Source of the DNA: an uncultured archaeon
GTDB lineage: Archaea > Aenigmatarchaeota > Aenigmatarchaeia > GW2011-AR5
Direction: 5' to 3'
NCBI GenBank assembly: GCA_903825675.1
Contig: CAIKBN010000042.1
Span: 1 to 8,530, forward strand
DNA length: 8,530 nt
A program made the position numbers and the translations under genes. The number at the start of each line of letters is the position of its first letter. Position 1 is the first letter of the stretch. This document shows, piece after piece, positions 1 to 5,377 of the stretch. The notes beneath the pieces are model-generated. The model made no database searches and was not told where the DNA came from. It saw only the letters and a program-made list of their open reading frames with translations.

Positions 1-19
1 ACCCTAAGAAACAAAAGGG

Positions 20-28
20 TATATATAA
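20..28 (+). promoter_or_regulatory. TATA box of the beta-propeller gene
   Basis: An alternating AT run (TATATATAA) is centred about 25 bp before the ATG at 49. This is the usual archaeal distance between TATA box and transcription start, so the mRNA is probably leaderless. No SD-like sequence lies directly before the ATG. Confidence 0.6.
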
Positions 29-48
29 GCTGATGATAAGTAATAATT

Positions 49-2136
49 ATGGTGTTTTCAGCATTTGACAAGGGCTTTATTTTGGCTGCTCTGGTAATCA
101 TAGGCATATCATTCATATTTGTGCACTACCCAGGAACTGCTATCATCAAGACTGACCAGGTAAAGAAATTTGCATCATGCGATGAGCTTAAGAGTTTCAT
201 AAAGAGTTCAGAGACGCCATATTATGGCGGGGGTTTGGATATTGCTACAGGGGCTATGCGCACTGAATCTGCAACTCAACAGGCTGTTGGTGGCGAGGGT
301 GCTCCTAAAACTGAAGGCGGCTCTACTGATTATTCCGCGACTAATATACAGGTAGAAGGCGTTGATGAAGCAGATATTGTGAAGAATGACGGTAAATACA
401 TATACACGGTTTCTGGAAACAAGGTTGTTATAGTTGATGCCTATCCTGCTGAGAATGCAAAAATTTTGTCTGAGATAGAATTAAACGGAACTGCAAGCAA
501 TATCTTCATAAATGGCAACAAGCTTGTTGTTTTTGGTAGCGAGGGCGGCTATGGTGGACCTTATTATAAGACAATGTATTACTATCCTTATTCACAAAAC
601 AGCTTTATCAAAGTTTATGACGTCTCAGACAGGTCAAACCCTATTTTAAAAAGGGATTTATCTGTGAATGGCAGCTATTATGATTCACGAATGATAGGGG
701 ATTATGTTTATGTCATAATGAACCAGCCTATATACATGGGCGGTGAAATAACAGTTCCTATGATAGCCTCAGGTGGTGAGGCGAAGTCTGTATGCAACTG
801 CCCTGATGTATATTATTTTGATGTTCCAGATTACTCGAAAAGATTTACAACCATAATGGCTGTAAATACGAATAACGACGAAGAAGAGCCAACAGGCGAG
901 GTATATGTTATGGGAACAACGCAGAACATATACGTCTCACTAAACAACATATATGTGACTTATACGAAATGGCTCAGCGAGTATGACTTTATTGACAGGA
1001 TTGTTAACGAGGCATTATTGCCTTTGGTTCCCCTTGATGTCAAGGTTAGGTTAAATGAGATCATGGGTTACAATATCAGCTCTTCTTCAAAAATGCAGGA
1101 GATCTCAAGCGTTGTGCAAAACTACATTAATTCATTGAGTGACGAAGAAAGAAAGGATTTAGAGACAAATATACAGGAAAAGATGGTTGTGATACAGGAG
1201 GAGATATCCAAAGAAATGGAAAAGACGATTATACATAAAATATCTATTAACAACGGAAAGGTAGAATACAAGGCTCAGGGTTCTGTAGCTGGCAATGCAC
1301 TTAACCAGTTCTCAATGGACGAGTACACTGGCTATTTCAGGATAGCAACAACAACGTCCGCCTCTGGTTCAGCCAACTCAATGAACCATGTTTATGTGCT
1401 TGATGGCGACCTAAATGTTGTCGGCAAGCTGGAAGACCTTGCCAAAGGCGAGCGGATATACTCAGCAAGGTTTATCGGCAACAAGGGATATATGGTGACC
1501 TTCAGGCAGATTGACCCGTTATATGTGATAGATCTAAGTGATCCTGCAAATCCTAAGGTTCTTGGCTATCTAAAGATACCAGGGGTTTCAGATTATCTTC
1601 ATCCTTATGATGAAAATCATGTCATAGGTTTAGGAAGGGATGCGACAGAAGAAGGCAGGATGCAAGGCATGAAGCTGTCGCTATTTGACGTTACTGATGT
1701 TCAAAACCCTACAGAAGTCTCAAAGTACATGATCGGCGATAGAGGCACGAGTTCAGAGGCATTAAATGACCACAAGGCATTCCTGTTTAGTAAAGAAAAG
1801 AACCTTCTAGTCATACCTGTAAGCCTTGTGGAAGGAGATAAGTGGAATGCTTGGAATGGTGCTTATGTATTTAGCTTAGACCTTGAGAACGGCTTTGTGC
1901 TAAAGGGTAAAGTAACGCATTCAAACCAGACAGAAAACGAAACTGAGTATTACAGTGACTATCAGTCGCAGATAAGGAGATCGCTTTACATGGATGATAT
2001 ACTCTATACGATTTCGCAGAAAATGATAAAGATGAACACGTTGACTGATATGGCTGAAATAAATAATGTAAGCCTTCCTTACGAGGAAACGGTTTACCCA
2101 ATATTGTACGAAGAGGGTGTTGTAAGGGGAATATAA
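49..2136 (+). CDS. Membrane-anchored beta-propeller domain protein
   Basis: The 695-residue product matches the archaeal/bacterial 'beta propeller domain' family (Pfam Beta_propel type), recognised from memory. Residues 8-27 form one hydrophobic segment followed by an acidic and polar region, so the protein is probably an uncleaved membrane anchor or lipid-less secreted protein with its bulk outside the cell. Family hallmarks are TNIQVEGVDEADIVKNDG (98-115), LNQFSMDEYTGYFRIATT (418-435) and GLGRDATEEGRMQGMKLSLF (527-546). A helix-rich, charged insertion (about 308-395) interrupts the beta-rich blades. Three cysteines are present (44, 249, 251). The molecular role of the family is not established; adhesion or cell-envelope binding is only a guess. 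The start at 49 is supported by the TATA spacing and by placing the hydrophobic segment at the N terminus. The gene converges on the methyltransferase at 2157-2981. Confidence 0.88.
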   Translation: MVFSAFDKGFILAALVIIGISFIFVHYPGTAIIKTDQVKKFASCDELKSFIKSSETPYYGGGLDIATGAMRTESATQQAVGGEGAPKTEGGSTDYSATNIQVEGVDEADIVKNDGKYIYTVSGNKVVIVDAYPAENAKILSEIELNGTASNIFINGNKLVVFGSEGGYGGPYYKTMYYYPYSQNSFIKVYDVSDRSNPILKRDLSVNGSYYDSRMIGDYVYVIMNQPIYMGGEITVPMIASGGEAKSVCNCPDVYYFDVPDYSKRFTTIMAVNTNNDEEEPTGEVYVMGTTQNIYVSLNNIYVTYTKWLSEYDFIDRIVNEALLPLVPLDVKVRLNEIMGYNISSSSKMQEISSVVQNYINSLSDEERKDLETNIQEKMVVIQEEISKEMEKTIIHKISINNGKVEYKAQGSVAGNALNQFSMDEYTGYFRIATTTSASGSANSMNHVYVLDGDLNVVGKLEDLAKGERIYSARFIGNKGYMVTFRQIDPLYVIDLSDPANPKVLGYLKIPGVSDYLHPYDENHVIGLGRDATEEGRMQGMKLSLFDVTDVQNPTEVSKYMIGDRGTSSEALNDHKAFLFSKEKNLLVIPVSLVEGDKWNAWNGAYVFSLDLENGFVLKGKVTHSNQTENETEYYSDYQSQIRRSLYMDDILYTISQKMIKMNTLTDMAEINNVSLPYEETVYPILYEEGVVRGI

Positions 2137-2137
2137 T

Positions 2138-2156
2138 TTATTCTAGTTATGAATAA
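2138..2156. terminator. Possible shared terminator between convergent genes
   Basis: A 6-bp stem (TTATTC / GAATAA) with a 7-nt loop fills nearly the whole 20-bp gap between the stop codons of the two convergent genes. It is AT-only apart from one G-C pair and lacks a long T tract, so it is a weak candidate. Confidence 0.3.
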
Positions 2157-2981
2157 TCACTTTACCATAACATAAGCTAATCTATGTGCAAAATGAAACA
2201 TGCCTCCGCCAGTAACATCTTCTTCGCGATATTTTTTGAAGCCAGAATCTTTGCATAACTTTTGAATATACTCTTCAGAAAAAGCCCTGATAGCTGCAAG
2301 ATCTAGCCAATAACTTTCTCTATGCTTTTCGTAAAGATCATGTCTTCTTTTCAAGATATTTGCTATTTTTCCGACTTTAATAGTACGGCTATCTCCAGAT
2401 ATTTCATCGCACTTAATAAAGTCGGTTCCATCTATGCCGTAATCTGAACATAGTTTGCGGAATTCAGCATCAAGAGAGTTTTTGTAGCCAGAAGGATAAA
2501 AGGTGAAAATAAATTTACCATCTGGTTTTAGTCTGCAATGAGCCTCTTTCAATATATCTAGAATTTTTGCGCCATCGAGATGCAGGAAGAGTTCAGATGC
2601 CAGCTCACCGTCAAAGGAATTATCCAAGCCTGACGGTATATTACCCTTAAGATAGAACTGATAATTTTCAAAATTAGGCTTTAAGCCCTTGCTCTCCATA
2701 AAAATAGCTTCTGTTCTGAAGGGTTCCTTATCTTTGCATTCATTCCAGCTTTTGGTAAGCTCTACTGCCCTGTCTATAGAGCCTTGATTAATATCAACTC
2801 CCCAGAGCTCTTCTGTAAGCGAAGAGGTTACTGCTGTTAATCTTGCCCCAAGGCCTGTAAGCATAAGTCTTTTGGATCTGTTCAGTTCAGAATAAAGCAT
2901 ATCTAGAAATTTATTGGTTGTTCTGTATCTTTCCGCCTCTTTTAACATTGTTACTGTATTATAAAAATTTCCTTCTGCCAT
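2157..2981 (-). CDS. Divergent class I SAM-dependent methyltransferase-like protein
   Basis: The 274-residue product has the order of elements of a Rossmann methyltransferase. A motif I-like glycine loop is at 39-48 (LMLTGLGARL). A strand ends in an acidic residue at 60-64 (WGVDI), where SAM ribose is normally held. A motif IV/V region follows (about 122-165), with FDGELASELFLHL, then an LKPDGKFIFTF strand typical of the post-motif segment. Motif I is degenerate: the usual acidic residue before the glycines is missing and only two glycines are aligned. The substrate is unknown. The gene ends in TGA. It is divergent from the Trm5-like gene, with a 62-bp shared promoter region, but this does not prove a link to tRNA modification. 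It could be an inactive or highly diverged methyltransferase. Confidence 0.7.
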   Translation of the reverse strand: MAEGNFYNTVTMLKEAERYRTTNKFLDMLYSELNRSKRLMLTGLGARLTAVTSSLTEELWGVDINQGSIDRAVELTKSWNECKDKEPFRTEAIFMESKGLKPNFENYQFYLKGNIPSGLDNSFDGELASELFLHLDGAKILDILKEAHCRLKPDGKFIFTFYPSGYKNSLDAEFRKLCSDYGIDGTDFIKCDEISGDSRTIKVGKIANILKRRHDLYEKHRESYWLDLAAIRAFSEEYIQKLCKDSGFKKYREEDVTGGGMFHFAHRLAYVMVK

Positions 2982-3010
2982 TTCGAATCACTTAGAATCT
3001 AATATCAGAA

Positions 3011-3020
3011 TATTATTTAA
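3011..3020. promoter_or_regulatory. AT box shared by divergent promoters
   Basis: The sequence TATTATTTAA lies 24-33 bp before the ATG at 3044 on the plus strand. Its complement TTAAATAATA lies 30-39 bp before the ATG at 2981 on the minus strand. Both distances fit archaeal TATA boxes with leaderless or nearly leaderless starts. It is the only strong AT box in the 62-bp gap, so the two promoters probably overlap or share it. Confidence 0.5.
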
Positions 3021-3043
3021 GCACTAATTTTCAAGACTTTATC

Positions 3044-3877
3044 ATGACACTCAAAGATTTGCTGAAAAAGAAATTAACCAAGAAAGAACTTGCTTTAGTT
3101 CCTTCTTCTTTCGATATAATTGGCGACCGCGATAAGGCTTTAGCGATAATAGAGATACCGCCTGAGCTAAAGAAAAAGCAGAAGCTTATTGCAACTGCAC
3201 TTATGAAGCAGCATAAGAATGTTAAGACTGTTCTTGCTAAGAGGTCTCCGAGGAAAGGCATTTACCGCACAATGGAGCTGAAAATAATTAAGGGGAAAAG
3301 AGATACTGAGGTCGTGCATGTTGAATCAGGCTGCAGATTTATTTTAGACCCAAGAAAGGTTTATTTCTCGCCGCGCGAGGGTTCTGAGAGGCTTAGGATA
3401 GCTGAACTTGCAAATGAAAAAGAGACGATAGCTGTATTTTTTGCTGGTGTTGGGCCTTTTGCAATAGTGGTTGCGAAGAAGGCGAAACCAAAGAAGGTTA
3501 TTGGCATAGAGATAAATCCTGATGCTGTTGAATACTTCAAAGAGAACATAAGATTGAATAAGCTAGAAAATACTGAAGCTATACTAGGGGATGTTAAGAA
3601 AAAGGCTGAGAAGTTTTATGGTTTATGCGACCGAGTGCTAATGCCATTGCCTGAGACTTCAAGCGAATACTTAGAAGAAGCAATAAAATGCCTGAAAAAA
3701 AATGGTATATGCCATTTCTACTGCTTTACTGAAGAAGATAAAATTAAGGAAAAAAAGAAGACAGTTTTGGTGGCGGCAAAGAAACTAAAACGAAAAATCA
3801 AGTTCCTTGAGGTTACCAAGGTTCTTCCATATGGGCCAAGGATATGGAAGACGAGGATTGATTTTTTAGTCTTGTAA
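3044..3877 (+). CDS. trm5: Trm5-family tRNA (guanine37-N1)-methyltransferase, D1-less
   Basis: The 277-residue product belongs to the Trm5/TYW2 family. It would use SAM to methylate N1 of G37 in tRNA, the first step toward wyosine on tRNA-Phe and a frame-keeping modification on other tRNAs. Visible motifs are SSFDIIGD (21-28), KVYFSPREGSERLRIAEL (105-122), the SAM loop FAGVGPF (133-139), IEINPDAVEYFKENI (155-169) and DRVLMPLP (196-203). Arg111 in FSPR corresponds to the catalytic-site Arg145 of M. jannaschii Trm5 as I recall it. The protein begins where domain D2 begins, so the roughly 70-residue D1 domain of many archaeal Trm5 proteins is absent. Two substitutions stand out: Val131 replaces the usual Asp just before the SAM loop, and Pro201 stands where M. 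jannaschii has the Asn of its NLP motif. A bifunctional (Taw22-like) or different specificity cannot be excluded. Confidence 0.82.
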   Translation: MTLKDLLKKKLTKKELALVPSSFDIIGDRDKALAIIEIPPELKKKQKLIATALMKQHKNVKTVLAKRSPRKGIYRTMELKIIKGKRDTEVVHVESGCRFILDPRKVYFSPREGSERLRIAELANEKETIAVFFAGVGPFAIVVAKKAKPKKVIGIEINPDAVEYFKENIRLNKLENTEAILGDVKKKAEKFYGLCDRVLMPLPETSSEYLEEAIKCLKKNGICHFYCFTEEDKIKEKKKTVLVAAKKLKRKIKFLEVTKVLPYGPRIWKTRIDFLVL

Positions 3878-3896
3878 AAGTTTTATGAACTTTTTT
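3876..3896 (+). terminator. Hairpin and T tract after trm5
   Basis: A 7-bp stem (AAAAGTT / AACTTTT, 5-nt loop TTATG) begins inside the trm5 stop codon and runs into six T residues. This is a plausible archaeal terminator. The T tract overlaps the next TATA-like box. Confidence 0.45.
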
Positions 3897-3899
3897 ATA
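3892..3899 (+). promoter_or_regulatory. TATA-like box for the hairpin leader / DJ-1 transcript
   Basis: TTTTTATA is centred about 25 bp before an ATG at 3920. If used, transcription would begin near 3920, and the mRNA would carry a roughly 220-nt structured leader before the DJ-1 family gene. It overlaps the T tract of the preceding terminator, so the assignment is tentative. Confidence 0.35.
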
Positions 3900-3919
3900 C
3901 AAGCTTTTTATGTGATAGC

Positions 3920-4033
3920 ATGATATGCCGCATATTTTATGAAGCATCTCAATTCATCTTCAGTAAGCAAAGCTTACTGAGATCTCAGAGAGCTATGCTC
4001 TCTAAGGAAACAGAGATTTATGAGGTGTTTTGA
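3920..4033 (+). CDS. Possible 37-codon leader ORF
   Basis: An ATG at 3920 opens 37 codons ending at TGA (4031-4033). The start lies at the leaderless distance from the TATA-like box at 3892. The ORF lies in the same frame as the DJ-1 gene, with this TGA the only stop between 3920 and 4645. Two of the short hairpins are inside it and are read as SKQSLLR and RAMLSK. I recognise no homologue, and the coding may be accidental. It is listed because its position and frame are notable, for example as a translated leader controlling the hairpins downstream. Confidence 0.2.
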   Translation: MICRIFYEASQFIFSKQSLLRSQRAMLSKETEIYEVF

Positions 4034-4125
4034 AAATGTCAATCAATATTGACTTTCCAAAACCACAGTTTTCGGAAATGTCATCCGAAGATGATTTTTC
4101 GAAACTACAATATACGAAGTATATT
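3960..4125 (+). repeat. Array of short-loop hairpins in the DJ-1 leader
   Basis: At least six short-loop inverted repeats are packed into 166 bp. They are: 3960-3980 (9-bp stem, loop AAA); 3987-4003 (AGAGAGC/GCTCTCT, loop TAT); 4038-4053 (GTCAAT/ATTGAC, loop CAAT); 4054-4078 (10-bp stem with one bulge, loop CACA); 4081-4094 (TCATC/GATGA, loop CGAA); 4109-4125 (AATATAC/GTATATT, loop GAA). A perfect 12-nt palindrome, CTGAGATCTCAG (3977-3988), bridges the first two. Arm sequences all differ, so this is not a sequence repeat family or a CRISPR. In RNA it would fold into a chain of small stems ending one base before the SD of the DJ-1 gene. Confidence 0.75.
4023..4038 (+). repeat. 16-bp direct repeat, copy 1
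   Basis: AGGTGTTTTGAAAATG is identical to 4126-4141. It contains an SD-like AGGTG and an ATG (4036-4038). This ATG opens only 44 codons, out of frame with the DJ-1 gene, stopping at 4168-4170. The two copies are 103 bp apart and flank the second half of the hairpin array. Confidence 0.8.
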
Positions 4126-4141
4126 AGGTGTTTTGAAAATG
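4126..4141 (+). repeat. 16-bp direct repeat, copy 2, with RBS and start of the DJ-1 gene
   Basis: This second copy of AGGTGTTTTGAAAATG provides the SD site AGGTG, 8 bp before the ATG at 4139. AGGTG can pair with the CACCT near the 3' end of archaeal 16S rRNA. This decides the start of the DJ-1 family gene. Confidence 0.75.
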
Positions 4142-4645
4142 AAAAAAGCTGTGCTTATTATAGCGCCTAACAACTTCAGGGATGAGGAGTTGTTTGACAC
4201 AAAGGAAGAATTGGAAAGAGCTGGCGTAGAGACAAAGATAGCAAGCAAGACAACTGATACTGCGAAAGGAATGCTTGGCGGGACAACAAGTCCTGATATG
4301 ACAATAAACGATATTTCAGTTAGCGAGTATGGTGCAGTTGTGCTTATAGGTGGTTCAGGTTCTTCAGTTTATTTCAATGATGCAAAGGTGCAGTCGCTGG
4401 TAAAAGAGGCTTTCAACAAGGGCAAGATTGTAGCTGCGATATGCATAGCGCCATCAACGCTTGCTAATGCAGGAATTCTGAAAGGCAAGAAGGCAACATG
4501 CTATCCGAGCGAAGGGAGCAATCTCAAGGCAAAGGGTGCGATGTACACAGCTAGTTCAGTAGAAATAGATGGCAAGATAATAACAGCAGATGGGCCAGGC
4601 GCTGCCAGCGCATTCGGTAGAGCGATAGCAGCTATATTGCGCTAG
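4139..4645 (+). CDS. DJ-1/PfpI family protein
   Basis: From the ATG at 4139 the product is 168 residues, the usual length of the DJ-1/ThiJ/PfpI superfamily. It begins MKKAVLIIAPNNFRDEELFD, with the conserved acidic residues (Glu16/17) that tune the nucleophile. The nucleophile elbow is AAICIAPSTLANAG, with Cys102. The residue after Cys102 is Ile rather than the His found in PfpI proteases, and the C-terminal GPGAASAF (152-159) resembles DJ-1/YajL. Stress-related glyoxalase, deglycase or chaperone-type roles known in that branch are therefore likelier than a protease, but activity cannot be told from sequence. The frame stays open upstream to 4034, but that stretch is hairpin sequence without family similarity, and the SD at 4126 supports 4139. 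The stop lies 2 bp from the stop of the convergent methyltransferase gene. Confidence 0.88.
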   Translation: MKKAVLIIAPNNFRDEELFDTKEELERAGVETKIASKTTDTAKGMLGGTTSPDMTINDISVSEYGAVVLIGGSGSSVYFNDAKVQSLVKEAFNKGKIVAAICIAPSTLANAGILKGKKATCYPSEGSNLKAKGAMYTASSVEIDGKIITADGPGAASAFGRAIAAILR

Positions 4646-4647
4646 TT

Positions 4648-5349
4648 TTATTGAGTTTTTCTGAAAACAGCGAGGTATACTCTTGCTGCGCTGTTTAGGA
4701 ACTGAAATTTATCTGCTCTTAGCTTTATCTTTTCCCATTTTGAGAATTCTCTGTGCCATCCCCACCATGGGTTCTGGACAATAAATATGCCTTTGAAATA
4801 TTCTTTTTTGAAGTCTCTGAACAAACTTATGAATTCTTCTTTTGTGAAGGCATGAAAATTCAGGCGAAAGCCTTCTATGCGCATCTTTTTTCTGCATGGC
4901 TGAGGATTTCTGAAAAGCTTCTTTTTCAGCATTTTGTTTCCCCTTTCCCATACAGATGTAACTGAAATAATAATCCTACCGTCAGTTTTAAGCACTCTTT
5001 TCATTTCATTTACAGCTTTGTTGATGTCACATAGATTTAGGACAGTGAATATACATAGGATTGTATCAAAACTTTTATCTGGAAAAGGAAGATCTTCTGC
5101 GCTGCCTTGCACAAGTTTTGTGCAGTTCTTATTTTTTGCTTCATTGAGCATAGGTAAAGAAACATCCAGGCCGATTGCATTAACTAAATTAAGATGATGT
5201 CCAGTTCCGCAGCCGATGTCAAGCGTCTTACCAAACACATACTTCTTTATTAGTTCTTCTTCCGCCTTTCTCATATAACTGAGCATATAGTTGGTATGCC
5301 GGCTGTCGTATTTTTCTGCAGTTTTGTCGTAGAATTCTTTCGTTTCCAT
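4648..5349 (-). CDS. UbiE-like class I SAM-dependent methyltransferase
   Basis: The 233-residue product is a standard Methyltransf_11-type enzyme. It has an N-terminal FYDKTAEKYDSRH (6-18), SAM-binding motif I LDIGCGTGHHL (43-53), motif II GLDVS (60-64), DLPFPDKSFD (86-95) and a post-motif strand LKTDGRIIISV (120-130). The C-terminal part (about 140-233) is rich in Phe, Trp and Lys and not assignable. The substrate is unknown. It lies 28 bp downstream of taw2 on the same strand and is probably co-transcribed, so a role in tRNA modification is possible; the N-terminal half has some resemblance to Trm9-like tRNA methyltransferases, but it is not diagnostic. A weak SD (AGGGT, 5356-5360) precedes the ATG. 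Confidence 0.82.
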   Translation of the reverse strand: METKEFYDKTAEKYDSRHTNYMLSYMRKAEEELIKKYVFGKTLDIGCGTGHHLNLVNAIGLDVSLPMLNEAKNKNCTKLVQGSAEDLPFPDKSFDTILCIFTVLNLCDINKAVNEMKRVLKTDGRIIISVTSVWERGNKMLKKKLFRNPQPCRKKMRIEGFRLNFHAFTKEEFISLFRDFKKEYFKGIFIVQNPWWGWHREFSKWEKIKLRADKFQFLNSAARVYLAVFRKTQ

Positions 5350-5358
5350 ATACCTACC

Positions 5359-5376
5359 CTTTTGCTAAAGCAAAAG
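5359..5376. repeat. Perfect 8-bp hairpin between taw2 and the methyltransferase gene
   Basis: The arms CTTTTGCT and AGCAAAAG surround a 2-nt loop (AA on the plus strand). The hairpin starts one base after the taw2 stop and ends about 10 bp before the next start codon, overlapping its weak SD. There is no T tract, so it is a poor terminator. It may affect translation of the downstream gene or be another member of the short hairpin class seen in this window. Confidence 0.65.
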
Positions 5377-5377
5377 T

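Noticed and set aside
215..229. CGCCAT/ATGGCG 6-bp hairpin near the start of the beta-propeller gene
   Set aside because: A single 6-bp stem is not rare in 8.5 kb and I cannot show an insertion at the protein level there.
516..529. 14-nt perfect palindrome CAACAAGCTTGTTG in the beta-propeller gene
   Set aside because: It has no loop, lies in ordinary beta-strand coding sequence without a visible insertion, and such palindromes can arise by chance from common codons.
4031..4033. TGA recoding (for example as selenocysteine or tryptophan) joining the leader ORF to the DJ-1 gene
   Set aside because: taw1, the DUF1893 gene and the methyltransferase at 2157 end in TGA, and the upstream peptide has no recognisable domain that would need the fusion.
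3960..4125. CRISPR array
   Set aside because: The hairpins do not share a repeat sequence and there is no repeat-spacer periodicity; only one 16-bp pair recurs, and it carries an SD and start codon.
4049..4138. Longer N terminus for the DJ-1 protein starting at 4049
   Set aside because: The extra 30 residues are encoded by hairpin DNA and do not resemble the family. The ATG at 4139 has a well-placed AGGTG SD and gives the standard DJ-1 start and length.
4036..4170. 44-codon ORF starting in the first copy of the 16-bp repeat
   Set aside because: It runs out of frame into the DJ-1 coding region and shows no recognisable protein features; it is better seen as a by-product of the duplicated start sequence.
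4665..4696. 8-bp inverted repeat AAACAGCG/CGCTGTTT as an inserted element
   Set aside because: The 16-nt loop is unlike the short-loop class, and the sequence encodes the C-terminal strand of the methyltransferase. It might help terminate the convergent DJ-1 transcript, but there is no firm support.
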